In this document: piece after piece, positions 11,320-22,714 of the stretch
How positions within the stretch are numbered: position 1 is the first letter of the stretch
How the letters are laid out: every line of letters starts with the position of its first letter
Assembly: GCA_029990175.1 (NCBI GenBank)
Contig: JARKIP010000198.1
Location: 301,049 to 365,048, forward strand
Reading direction: 5' to 3'
Length of the DNA stretch: 64,000 nucleotides
Origin: Petunia secreta
Taxonomy: Eukaryota; Streptophyta; Magnoliopsida; Solanales; Solanaceae
Notes under the pieces: model-generated
Databases searched by the model: none
Told to the model about the DNA's origin: nothing
Seen by the model: only the letters and a program-made list of their open reading frames with translations
Program-made: the position numbers and the translations under genes

Positions 11320-12582
11320 AATTAGTGAAAACTAAAATCTCTTGCTTTGATAAAATTGTCGCATGTTTAGTTTATTAAATATTTGGTTGTTATATTTTCC
11401 ATTATCGCATTTGAGTTGAATGTTACCACCTTGATTTTGTTTGAACTGTATATAAACAATTGTTTCTCTTGTACACCTCCGAATCTTCTGGAATACTTGA
11501 ACACATGTACTTACCACTATTGCTTTCAGTATCTAGAAAATTTTCTTACATAAATCACCCATGATTTAGGAGGACGGTGTGCTAGGGTTAAGTCGGAGGC
11601 ACTGTTGCCGGACAACCTTGATGTACTTTCCGCCTGGTTTGATTGTCCACCGAGTTCTGAGCCAGTCTAGACATCACATAGAGTTAAACCTTTAGGCCCA
11701 ATTACCTGCATTCCATGTTTGACTTAGTGAGGTGCGGTACACCGTACCGCACTTGTCTAGGCTTACCCCCTGAAGAGACACATCGTTGACATTTTTATGT
11801 TTGATAGGGTTGTTATGCTGACCATTTATCGGGGGTTGGGGGCAATAAATTTTGGAAAAAATGAATAGGAAGGGATTGTGGTCCCATGTCTGAAAAAGTT
11901 AGTCATAATTTTAAGCCTATTAATGGCAAATTTTTGGAACCATTTATGTCTAATTCTATATCGGGATTCGACATGAGCTTTTGAAAAATACATTTTGTCA
12001 TTTTCACGCGGTTGTAATGGCGAAACATTTTGGTAGACCTTTGTTCTTGAAATTGTGTCCGAGTTTGGTCCCAAGTGTTAGAAAATATTATTTGTCATCA
12101 TTTTTCGCTGTTATACTGGCGAAAATTTTCAGGGATTTTTTCCCTACCAGATAGCATTGAGCCATGAAAATATTTCGCCTATTTTGCATCGTTATAATTT
12201 TTAGGAAGTCTCCTGAGGTCAAAATTAGAGTCTGGGATACGTCTCAGGTCCTTGTCTTTTTATTATGCTGTTATGATTGCGAAATTTTTAAAAATCGGTC
12301 TTGTGTTTTAAGGTCGTGTTTTTTGATTTTTCTCGAGATAGAAAATGTCGTTTTGTCATAATGTTGTAATTAAGGGGGATCTATTTTTTGTGAGCTTGTG
12401 TAGGTTCTGTTTGAACATCGTGTCAAATCTAACTTTGAAAATAAAATAAGGTAGATAAAATGCAACGGAGTCCGTCTATATTTTGAAGTCTTTTTAGTTT
12501 GTCTGGGGGTCCTACTAAATTTTCTATTTTTGTTTTAATCATCCATTGTGCATTAATCCGAACTCGTGTTCCAGTAAGTACT
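11320..12582 (+). other. TAT1 untranslated leader
   Basis: About 1.26 kb between the PBS and the ORF1 start. It is AT-rich with repeated phrases built around GGCGAAA/TTCG and GTTATAATGGCGAAA-like words. No coding frame with support on either strand. Confidence 0.6.
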
Positions 12583-13381
12583 ATGGCTGCATCATCCTCG
12601 AGGTCTGAAAAGAGAAAATACTCGGTAGATGCTAGACTCCCGAGTTTTATGATGATTGATGGCCCACCAAATTTGTTGAAGACATGGTGGGATTACATGC
12701 TTGACATGCAGAAAGAGCCAGTCACTAGTAAAATTGGTTGCCTGACCGATCTCCTAGATATTGGTTTTATCCCACATCGGGATTTAGTTCGTGCACTCGT
12801 TTCACGGCGGGACCCTTCCCGGAACACCTTCTTATTTAATAGGTCTGAGATGACTCTGAGCTAGAAGAATTAGTTGGGTTTGCCAAATTGATCTCAAAGA
12901 TAAAAACATGCTAGCTCCTTGGTCTGTTAGTGAGCATGAGTTCTTTAATAATTTGATGATGCCAGTAGACACCATTGTTGATATTGTGAGATCGGGTTGG
13001 ATAATATTAGAGTATCTTCACGAACACTTTGGAAGGCCAGATGGTTATCAGCTTCATCATGATGAGTTTCATCAAACCCTGACTTATGATGAGTGGCCCA
13101 TACATAGGGCGGAGGTCTTCATGTTAGCTTTCTTGGGCTCGATGGCTTTTCCAATGAAGTATAGAAAGATATCTGTTTTGGTGAGCTGGGTCATGAGAGC
13201 TTTGTTTCGTGAGACTAGAGACTTTTCTATCATCCCAATGATCCTGGGTAGCATTTATCGTGCTCTGGGTCGGTGCAAGAATAGAATGGATAATTTTTTC
13301 CACAGGCGAAACTTGCTCATGCAGGTGTGGTTTATGGAACATATATGTGATCGCCGACCTCGTAAGACAGTTGAGTGTTAA
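12583..13381 (+). pseudogene. TAT1 ORF1: plant-mobile-domain-like protein, broken
   Basis: Starts at ATG 12583 (MAASSSRSEKRKYS...). A first piece (LKTWWDYMLDMQ) runs to a stop at 12862-12864; a second piece in another frame (12908-13381) holds HRAEVFMLAFLGSMAFP, IIPMILGSIYRALGRCK and LMQVWFMEHICDR. This order of motifs (WW near the start, a hydrophobic FLG..FP stretch, ILADIYRAL-like, LLQIWMIEHL-like) is that of the extra ORF upstream of gag in Ogre/Tat elements, related to plant mobile domain proteins. Function in the element is unknown. At least two frameshifts separate the pieces. Recognition is by remembered family pattern, not by a search. Confidence 0.65.
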
Positions 13382-15305
13382 AGTATGAGCTACCTCAGCT
13401 ACCAGCAAAAATATGCCGAGAACACATCTTTCTTGAACAGTGAAGGTGATTGGAGACATACCTGCATGATCTCTCTTCTGGTGGTATCTTATGGCACTGC
13501 AGCTGCTTCGTGATGGGCAAGATTGCGATTAGGTGCCGAGATCGTCCTTTCTTAGTGTAATAGGATTGACTGGGACCTAGCCGTATGCCCCTTTTCTGGT
13601 ACTAAGGCAGTTTGGTCACATTCAGGAGATACCCAGAGTTGAGGACATGAGAGCTTGTGTTTTCAAGTTTGAGTCCGGTCATTTTCCAGAAAAAGCACTG
13701 ATTTGGAGATTATGGGATAACATGTTGTTCTCAGAGGGCCACACTTTAGCACGTGATAGGCTCCGAGGAGAGGTCTCTCCCAAGTACAAGGCATGATATC
13801 GTCGCCAGCCCCCGCTCGTAGTTATGCCCGAGAGATCTGGGATAGGCACAGTTGATATTGAGAAAAGAAGGGAGCTAAGGGTAGCCGAGATGACACGCCA
13901 CCTTGAGGAGAAGCACCGTCTGGATATAGAGTATGTGATCGCTGAGAGGGACGCCACCAAGGCAACTTTGATTGAGAGCCGAAGAAGAGAGGATTGTCAC
14001 CGTCAGGATGCCATAAACGCTCGAGCCTGAATTGGTAGGGCATTGGAACGTTGAATGCATCTTTGAAAGCTAGCACTGGACCGATTTCAGGGTTGGCTGG
14101 AAGTAGATCAGATTATCAAGATAACTCATGGACAGGTTTATGACTCCGCTGTACATGTTGTGCGGACTTCTGTTGACAATAGGAGGCAGTCCACAAAGGA
14201 CATGCTCACACAGGCGCTTCCATTTTTCACTAGAGTCGCAGCAACTTTGGATGGATTACGTCGCATCTTGATAGGAGACCCACCAGTTGATCCTCAGGAG
14301 GACGTGAGTCGTGCTAGACTTGGGATTAGGATGTTTTCTTTATGCACTTTTGACATGTGTTTATTTGTATTTTGGAACTTCTTTGTCGTTTATATTTTAT
14401 TTTTCCAGTCTGTGTCGGGGTTTCTCCCCAAGCTATGTCATGTGTCTTCTTTGTGGGATTACTCATCGTCATCGATGTATTTTTAAAAGGTTTAAATGGA
14501 ATGGAACTTGACTTTGTCCCAAACTATGGTTCCACTTTACCTCGCATTTATTAGGCAAACATACACATTTAAAAAAAAAAAAAAAAAAAAAAAAGAGGAT
14601 AGAAAAAGAGAAAAAGAGAAAAAGAGAGAGGAAATGAAGAATGGAAAGTAATATATAGGCAATCTATAGGGGAGCCTTGACCTATGCATTTGGGGCATAC
14701 CACAAGTTAGTTCAGGATGACGCATAACAACCCTAGGTTTGTTGATTATGATTCTTGTGCTCTAACCTTGTTTGTTGACGCATAACAACCCTAGGTTTGT
14801 TGATTATGATTCTTGTGCTCTAACCTTGTTTGTTCACATTAGCTTTGGGAGTCTGCAGTTTGTTTCACTAAGCGCTCAGACATTGTTCGTCCGTGTGCAA
14901 CTAGATCGAAAGGAATTGTTGACTGGGTAGGTCCAAAGCCTGAAACAATTCCTCGTCGACATGCACCATGCAATGACCACGGAAACTCCACCCCCTCCTA
15001 AACCAACAATCCTAGATGGGGTCCTACGAACACTGGTTCAGCAGGCACCGGGCACATCTACTGCAGTCGAGGATCCTGCACATGCCCCTGATTTTGGTCC
15101 TGCCCATGGTGTAACAAATGAAGGTGAAGTGCGCCCCCATGTGCCACCACTGCCACCTCCACCACAAGGGAAGCATAGCCATCCCCCGGGACATATTCTA
15201 GTTTTTCGTGGCCCAGCTAGGCTTGCCATGCCCAGGTCTAATAGTGACCCTCACTTACAAGCTGGGGTTCATCATTATGACCAGTATCATGATCCCAATT
15301 TCTGA
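13382..15305 (+). pseudogene. TAT1 ORF1 C-terminal remnant, coiled coil and proline-rich linker
   Basis: Short open pieces remain of what was coding sequence. At 13824-14030 a charged, helical stretch (EMTRHLEEKHRLDIEYVIAE) looks like a coiled coil. At 14160-14330 there is another helical piece. At 14961-15305 a proline-rich linker (PHVPPLPPPPQGKHSHPP) resembles the region before the gag core in Tat elements. Between these lie a homopolymer-A tract (about 14571-14594) and an exact 58-bp tandem duplication (14719-14834). No intact protein can be made. Confidence 0.5.
14719..14834 (+). repeat. Exact 58-bp tandem duplication
   Basis: Two identical adjacent 58-base units, each starting GACGCATAACAACCC and ending CCTTGTTTGTT, at 14719-14776 and 14777-14834. 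It lies in decayed TAT1 sequence and is probably replication slippage. Confidence 0.95.
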
Positions 15306-16334
15306 GAAAACGACTCATATGGGCAGAGATTCCAACATGAGTCTCAGGCTAAGGCTAATCGATTAGGAAAATTGGAAGAGAGTAAAGTACTACGCAAAGT
15401 GAAGGGTTTAGAACAAGCTGTGAGAACTATGCAAGGATATGGAGATCACACCAACAGTTCTTTTAAGGATCTTTGCCCTTTCCCTGAATTGCAATTTCTT
15501 GATGGGTTCGTAATTCCTAAACTCGAGCCATACACTGTGTAGGGAGACCCAAGATTTCATATGAAGACCTACTATTAAGATGAGAGGAAGGATAAGCTAT
15601 GGATAACATATTTTTCTAAGAGCTTGGGAGGTGCAGCTGCTGAATGATTCATGAGGCAGGATGTAACCAAATGGCTTGCATTTGATGACATGGCACATGC
15701 ATTCTATGACCAGTACAAGTACCACATTGAAGTCGTGTCAGACTAGTCCTTTTTGGATGTGATAAAAAAGAAGTAAAGTGAAAGCTTTAAGGAATACGCT
15801 CTCAGATAGCATGAACAGACTGCTCCTGTGAGCTCAGTAATCCTAGATAAAGACATGTCTGGTTATTCATTGAAACTCAAGATGAGGTATTTTATGGTGC
15901 ATCGACTCCCACCTTTGGAAGACCATTTAGCGAAGTTGTTAAGATGGGATAAATGAATGAAAGGGAAGTCAAAACATGCATAATTGTAAGCCAGACTGCA
16001 CTAAAGACAACTATACAGGCGGCACAGACCAGGAAAACCAGTTTTGGTAAAAAGAAGAAAGATGAGGTACCCAAGGTGGGGTCGGGTCCACGAATGTGGA
16101 ATGAAGAGCGATACAACCAATCAAATTCATACCAAGCTCCACAAACACGACCTCTGAAACACTACTACTCCCCACAAAACTCACAATGCTCCATCCCAAT
16201 ATTTTGTACACGCCATGCAGCCATATGCTCCAGCACTATCCTATAAGCAATAGAGCATGCCAGCCCCACAACCCACATATCCTACTTACAAAGCTCCACA
16301 AAATCAGTATCAGCTCCACCAAACCCTACCTACC
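15306..16334 (+). pseudogene. TAT1 gag remnant, first part
   Basis: Read in the plus direction with many in-frame stops, this keeps the Tat gag core. A helical leader ends LCPFPELQFLDGFVIPKLEPY (compare LCIYPTLKLPDGYKIPKFD in TAT2 gag), followed by SKSLGGAAAE*FM and FYDQYKYHIEVVSD pieces. The segment closes with a Tyr/Pro/Gln-rich stretch (YKAPQNQYQLHQTLPTY) that is broken by Gypsy-A. Its reading continues at 39616 on the other side of the 23-kb insertion. Non-functional. Confidence 0.72.
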
Positions 16335-17109
16335 TGATGCAGCCCAAAGTGCTGATCAAGGACTCGATAATCCACTGAAGTCAATGACAGATCAATCGAG
16401 GCCAATGACACGAAGCCAAGCCAAGTTTCTCCATGACATGCATATTATGTTGGCTTGGCCGAGAGGAAGTATGTGTTCGGAGGAAGAATCGTAAAGTGCT
16501 AGATACGAAGGCCACAACAAATTGTGTTCGAAGTCAAGTGAGCGCCCGATGACAAATTTGTTCGAGCAAGCAACCAAGTACCGAAGTTAAGGGTGCCGAA
16601 CACTCATCCAAGTGTGATCGAGCAATCAACCGAGCACCGAAGTCAAGGCTGCCGAACACACTTTAGTTCAGCCCTGCGTGGCTTGTTCTTATTGGTCACA
16701 TGTGACCATTTTACTAGTTTACCCTTTATATCTCTTATATAAACCTTATTCCATTCCATTGTAGAATCTAGTTCTTTTTAGACATTGGGTAATGAATGAA
16801 ATTGAAGAGAGCATTTCTTATCTCCGATATGAGCAAACCCCAGTGAGGGAGTCTTGGACTTGTGGCTTTCGGTGAATTTGATTGAACATTTCTTCTTTGA
16901 TCATTCAGTTTGCAAGAGGCAATGTTCTCTTGAGGATTGTTGCATAGTTTAGGTAATTCTTGACTTTCCTTTCGATTGAGCTTTGACACAAGTTCCTCAC
17001 TGTTCTTTCGAAATGAAGCAAGTCTTGTCTTGCCTTGCTTCTATCTTTTTATTTTGTTTTCCGCTGTTGACTCGGTTGCTAGGCTTATTTTTGGATTTGG
17101 CTTGCACCA
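16335..17109 (+). repeat. Gypsy-A 5' LTR (775 bp)
   Basis: Begins TGATGCAGCCCAAAG and ends GGCTTGCACCA, followed by the PBS. Compared with the 3' LTR it lacks about 66 bp after the AAGGCCACA word near 16518. A TATATAAA-like box lies near 16737. Confidence 0.9.
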
Positions 17110-17112
17110 TCT

Positions 17113-17124
17113 TGGTATCAGAGC
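17113..17124 (+). promoter_or_regulatory. Gypsy-A primer-binding site
   Basis: TGGTATCAGAGC, three bases after the LTR end, matches the initiator-tRNA-Met 3' end complement used by many plant Ty1 and Ty3 elements. Confidence 0.92.
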
Positions 17125-18317
17125 ACAGTTTGGGCTTGTTTCTATAACCCCAAATCATGTTCAAAGTTATCTTTAAATTTCGTGCGTTTGTGTCCTTGTT
17201 TTCCGTTTCTTGTTCTTGTTATTGTTGGTGTTGTTATTTTTACAAAAAAAAAAAAAAGTTGTAGAAAGAGAAAATTCAAATTTGGGTTGATTTGTTGACT
17301 GTTTGAATCAAACAACCAGTGATTCTTATTCACCATTGTTTCCTGATTCCAACAAGCACATGTCGTACACGATTGACGACTAGGGTTTCGTGGTGAAATT
17401 TTGGACTGTTTTGAGCATTGGTGGTGACTGAAACTCGAACCCCAGCTTGAATTGGATGATGTCGATGAAGACTGGTGGTTCTTGAGTATTTTGTGGTTGT
17501 CTGGTGCTTAAATTTTGAAGTCTATGATTTAAAACCGTCGTCTGTACGTCGGAAAATTGTTACCATCGTAACAGTGTACGGACACGAGGGGTTGAACCTT
17601 AGCTCAAAGGACTTTGAACTAATTTCCTCCGATTGTTATTGTACCGGAGTTGAAAGCACCCAATTTCTGTTGAAAATTTTGGTCAGTGAACAAAGTTAAA
17701 GTTGTCCGTACGCCGGAGCTAAAAGCTTCACTATTCCATTAAAGAAGAAAGGGGTAAGGTTTCAAATCAAAAACCCTAGGTGAAATTGTGTGGGCTTGAA
17801 AAGGGAAAACGGATAAGGTAAAACCCTATCCGTACCAAGGAGGGACCATTCTTGTACGGACATGAGTTGGTGTGTTCGAAAAAAAGATTCTGAAGAGGGA
17901 ATCGAAGGGTAGAATCTCCTAGGTTTTCACACTTCTTGTGTTCGATAAATCTAGATAGTGGATCTCTGGAGTAATCATCTCTACTCGAGGTCGTACTATC
18001 GCATTTGAGCTTTTAGGAAATCGTGCGTGGGGTGACCGAAGTCCAAACTTTCGTAGAAATTCCTTTTGACTTCCCGTGCTCAGTTTAAAAGCGTCCGTTC
18101 CATCGAGTCGAACATCACTTCACTCTTCCCAAAGAGGTAGTGACTATTGTCGAACTTGAAAGATCTTAGAGGACATTGATCAATCAGACGAGCCACTGCT
18201 AACAAGTCTTTGAGTGACCGAGGATACTTACGCCCAAAATTGAGTGCTACCGAGTGCTACTAAAAAGGTGAGGGAGTGTGTGAGGTTGTTTTCAATAACG
18301 TTTGTTGTTTTGCAGGT
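17125..18317 (+). other. Gypsy-A untranslated leader
   Basis: Runs from the PBS to the gag ATG at 18318. It contains an A-rich tract (near 17244), the conserved GGGGTGACCGAAGTCC block, the AAAGCGTCCGTTCCATCGAG block and GTGAGGGAGTG close to the gag start, all shared with Gypsy-B and Gypsy-C. A donor-like GTGAGG (18268) and an acceptor-like TTTTGCAG (to 18315) bracket the end of the leader. No gene. Confidence 0.8.
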
Positions 18318-21300
18318 ATGATGGCTAACGAAGGAGATGATCCCCCGAAGGCGACCTTGGATATTATCATGTCAAAGTTGGAAGAAATATCCTTGAGACT
18401 TGAGAATGTTGAAAGAAGGACCCCGAGCGTCCAAATTGAATCCGGAGAAGGAACCAGCCGAGGTTCTACTCTAACTCCTGCCCCTTTTACGGAGGTAGTG
18501 AAGATATATGAGCTGAAAACCGATGTAGCTCCACAAAAGCATGAGTTGGGCATTCCCCAACCCTTGGGCAATCCCTAAAGTTATGTCCCACTTCCTAAAC
18601 CCATCAGGAATGTTACACCTTTCGAGCAAGCTGATGAAATTCAAGTTGGAGAAGAAGCCGAAAATGGAAATGATGACTATGGTTATGGTTTTCCTTGTCA
18701 GGACAGGAGACCGACGATGGGAGGAAGGAATGTAAATGGAGGAAAGGGCCGAGGTCGAGGGCCATACTTCGGTTACGAAGGAGGGAATCCGAGGAGAGAA
18801 TATGGTGTCTATGGTGAAAACTTGGGAGCTCAACCAGAGCCCTACCAAGGAGGTTGAGATCACTTCAACCTCAACAGTGTAAAGATCAATATGCCTACGT
18901 TCAAAGGGTGTAGTGATACTTCTAAGTACATCGAGTGGGAGGTGTCAATAGATCGAATTTTTGACACTAATGAGATGACCGAACTAAAGAAAGCCACATA
19001 TACGATATCATCATTTGAGTCTTATGCATCTGTGTGGTGGGAAACGGTGAAGAGATCGAGGAGAAGGTCAGCATTGCCCGTAAATCTTACATAGGAAGAA
19101 CTGAAGCGGGTAATGAGAGGAAAATATGTCAATGCTTCCTATCGACATGACCAACTCAAAAGGCTTTATGAGTTGAAGCAGGGTTCACAAACCGTGGATC
19201 AATACTACCACGAGTTCTTACAAATTCAAATGGCTTTGAATTTGGACGAGGAGGATAAAGAGCAAGCTGCTGTTCGATTCAAGAATGGGTTGAGTCGAGA
19301 TATAGCCTTCCATTTGAGGTTTCACAAGTACCCATGTCCATACGGAGTGTATGAAGCGGCAGTTGAAGCTGAGAAATGGCTTAAGGAGGATAAGTTCAAC
19401 CGTTACCGGAGTACACCTACTACCCCGGTAAGTAAACCAAAGGAGTGGAAGAGCCCGAACACTAGTGGCAACAGTTCAAAACCCGAGGTGAAGAAGACTT
19501 ATGAAAATCCAATGCCAAATGTGGGAGTTAACTCTAAGACTCAGTTGAACATACCATCATCTTCTTCTACCCAATGCCACAAGTGTAGAGGATATGGTCA
19601 TTTTCCTAGAGATTGTCCTACTCGAAAGGCCATAACTCTTATCGATGGAAGACCCCAAGAGCAGGATACTGAGCCCGAAAAGAAGAATAGTGATGAAGTG
19701 AAATTAATTTCCGAAGGAGAAGATGCAATCGAAGATGATGATCCTCGAGCATTTCTTGTTTTGAGAAGGAGTTTGAGTGTGATGTTATCCGAAGACGATG
19801 AGAATGTGCAACGTGGGAACCTTTTTCATGCTAGATGCTGAGTCAAGGGTGTAGTCTGCTCGATGATCATTGACTCTGGTTGTTGTGCTAACGTTGTGAG
19901 TCAAACATTGGTTTCGCAATTGAAATTACCCACCTCGAAGCACCCGAACCCATATCGGTTGCAATGGCTTAATGAATGTGGTAAACTGAAGGTTACGAAG
20001 CAAGTGTTTGTCAAATTCAAAATTGGCAACTACATTAACGAACTCATATTTGATGTGTTGCAAATGCAAGCTTGCCGTCTTCTATTTGGGAGGCCATGGC
20101 AATTTGATCGGAATGTTGTCCATAATGTCAAAGCTAACACTTATACAGCCACTCACGAGGGAAGAAAGTTTGTGCTTAAATCGTTGACTCCGAAGCAAGT
20201 CAGTGAGGACTATAAAAAAAATAAAGGAGCTGAAAGAAGCGGCTAAAGCTAAGTACCCCATCGGAGGACCAATTGAAGCCGAAGCAAAAGCTCCATCACC
20301 CAAAGACAAAAATATTTGTGCAATCATGCAACCGGGTGAAATTTTACGAGGCAACGACACCGGTCGAATGATTATTTACCTCGTGCATAAGGGTATCCTT
20401 TTAACTCCAAATGATTATTTAACTAACGATAACCCTTTGCCTTTGTCTGTTCATAAAGTTTTGCAGGGCTTCGAGGACATGTTTCCTGAGGAAATGCCTG
20501 GTGGATTGCCTCCATTACGAGGAATTGAGCACCAAATAGATTTTGTACCGGGGTCACAAATTCCCAACAAACCTGCATACCGGTGCAATCCCGAAGATGC
20601 CAAAGAGCTCCAAAGGCAGGTTGATGAATTGCTGAACAAGGGTCTCGTTCGAGAGAGCTTGAGTCATTGCGCTATTCCTGTTATCCTTGTCCCGAAGAAG
20701 GATGGAACATGGCGAATGTACGTTGATTGCCGGGCAGTCAAACAAATAACGGTAAAGTATCGTCATCCTATCCCTCGATTAGATGACATGCTAGATGAGT
20801 TAAGTGGTTATTCATGTTTTACGAAGATAGACCTCAGGTCCGGTTACCGCCAGATCCGAATGAAACCCAGAGACGAGTGGAAAACTGCATTCAAGACCAA
20901 GTTCGGTCTCTATGAATGGTTGGTAATGCCTTTTGGCTTATCCAACGCACCGAGCACATTCATGTGACTGATGAACCATATGCTCAAACTGTTCATAAAT
21001 AAGTTTGTTGTCGTTTACTTCGATGACATCCTTATTTATAATAAATCTGTGGATGAACATGTCGAACACCTAAGGCTAGTGCTTGATAAGCTTAGAGAAG
21101 AGAAGCTATATGCTAACTTCAAGAAGTGTGCCTTTTGTGTCGAACGTGTTGTCTTTCTAGGATTCATTGTCAGCGCTAATGGTGTTGAAGTCGACGAATC
21201 AAAAGTCGAAGCTATCAAAGATTGGCCAACTCCAACCTCGGTAACATAAGTTCGTAGCTTCCATGGCTTAGCTAGCTTTTACCGGAGGTTTGTTCGAGAC

Positions 21301-21946
21301 TTTAGCACCGTGGTAGCTCATTTGACCGAGCTGATAAAGAAAGACCATCCATTCATGTGGGGAGAGTCCCAAGAGAGGGCTTTCCAAGAGTTGAAACAGA
21401 GGCTTTGCTCTGCACCGTTGTTGCAACTCCCTGACTTCGGCAAAGCATTCGAAGTCGAGTGTGATGCGTCCGGAGTTGGGATCGGAGGAGTGCTTATGCA
21501 AGAATCGAAGCCGATCGGTTACTTTAGCGAAAAGCTTAAGGGTGCAACCTTGAACTACTCAACGTATGACAAGGAGTTGTATGCCCTCGTTCGAGCACTC
21601 GCCCATTGGCAATACTATTTTCGGCCTCGAGAGTTTGTGATTAAAAGTGATCATGAATCTTTGAAACATCTCCGAGGTCAGGAGAAACTAAACCGAAGGC
21701 ATGCCAAATGGGTTGAATTCATTGAGAGTTTCCCTATGTAATTCATTACAAAAAGGGAAAAGACAATGTTGTGGCCGATGCGCTATCGAGAAAATTTGCT
21801 TTAGCGACCACACTCGCCTCTAGGCTCATGGGATTCGAAAGCATCAAGTTGATGTACGAAGACGATCCCCAGCTAAAGTGCGTTCGAGACGCAATCTTGA
21901 GTGGCCGAAGAGTTGAGAAATATCAGTGGCACGATGGCTAGCTCTT
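18318..21946 (+). pseudogene. Gypsy-A gag-pro-RT-RNase H, disrupted
   Basis: From ATG 18318, gag has the core (YIEWEVSIDRIFDTNEMTE, SYASVWWE), a CCHC zinc knuckle (CHKCRGYGHFPRDC) and a protease with an intact DSG (MIIDSGCCANVVSQ, then LFGRPWQFDR). Stops at 18576, 18858, 19092 and 19839 are all in one frame. A frameshift follows near 20215 at an A-rich run. RT (VPKKDGTWRMYVDCRAV, YFDD) is broken by TGA at 20968 where relatives have CGA, and by TAA at 21247 where they have CAA. RNase H continues (VECDASGVGIGGVLMQ) to a 1-bp deletion near 21730. The piece ends at 21946 where Gypsy-B inserted. Non-functional. Confidence 0.9.
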
Positions 21947-22699
21947 TGATGCAGCCCGATCACGTGCTGATCAAGTGATCGATCCACCGAGAAGACCTAT
22001 GACAAGAAGCCAAGCCAAGCTGCTGCACGATGTGCATGTTCACTTAGCCTGGCCGAAGGAAAACAATTGCTCCGAAGCTGAGTGGCCGAGCTCAAGAATC
22101 GAAGGCATTATCTTCAGATTTGAGCCCGAAGGCAAAGTGACCGAGGACAATGAGCTCGAAGACAATTGAGCGTCCGAAGGCAACAAGTGTGTGTTCGAGC
22201 AGACAATCGAGAACCGAAGCCAAGGCTTACCGAAGTCAAAGTCTGCCGAACACATTTTAACTCAGCCCTGCGTGGCTTATTTCTATTGGTCAACTGTGAC
22301 CCTTTTACTAGCTTACCCTTAGTATTTCCTATATAAACACTGTTTCCTTTCATTGTAAGTACCAAGTTTTTGAAGATTGATGAATTGAATGAAAGTGCCG
22401 AGCACATTTCTTCTTGTCTCCGTCGTGAGCAAAACCCCGGTGAGGGCTTTTAAGGACTTGTGGCTTTCGGTTAGTCCGATTGAACATTCCTCTTGATCAT
22501 TCAGTTTGCAAGAGGCAATGTTCTCTTGAGGATTGTTGCATAGTATAGGTGATCCTTGTATCCCTTTCGATTGAGCTTTGAGACAGGTTCCTCACTGTTC
22601 TTTCGAAAGAAGCAAGTTTTGTCTTGCTTTTATCTTTATCCTTCTTGTTTGTTCTTCCGCATTTGTGCTAGCAACCCCTTCGGGAATTGCATTGCACCA
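21332..22699 (+). repeat. Duplicated 1,368-bp segment, copy 1
   Basis: Gypsy-A RNase H coding sequence plus the whole Gypsy-B 5' LTR. The same 1,368 bases occur again at 28727-30094 with no length change and only about four substitutions noticed by eye. Confidence 0.93.
21947..22699 (+). repeat. Gypsy-B 5' LTR (753 bp)
   Basis: Begins TGATGCAGCCCGATCACG and ends GCATTGCACCA before the PBS. A TATATAAA box lies near 22330. It carries the copy of the pol C-terminal frame (to about 22169) that is translated only in the 3' LTR. Confidence 0.93.
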
Positions 22700-22702
22700 T
22701 CT

Positions 22703-22714
22703 TGGTATCAGAGC
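22703..22714 (+). promoter_or_regulatory. Gypsy-B primer-binding site
   Basis: TGGTATCAGAGC, three bases after the LTR, as in Gypsy-A and Gypsy-C. Confidence 0.93.

Larger units (their letters stand above)
9847..16334 (+). mobile_element. TAT1 segment 1: decayed Tat/Ogre-like element (LTR end, leader, ORF1, gag start)
   Basis: This is the oldest layer. In order it holds the 3' part of an LTR (to 11298), a Tat-type PBS, a leader, a broken plant-mobile-domain-like ORF1, a coiled-coil and proline-rich stretch, and the beginning of gag. Its left end is cut by ATH2 and its gag is interrupted at 16334 by Gypsy-A. Gag resumes at 39616. Many stops and frameshifts show it is long dead. Confidence 0.82.
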
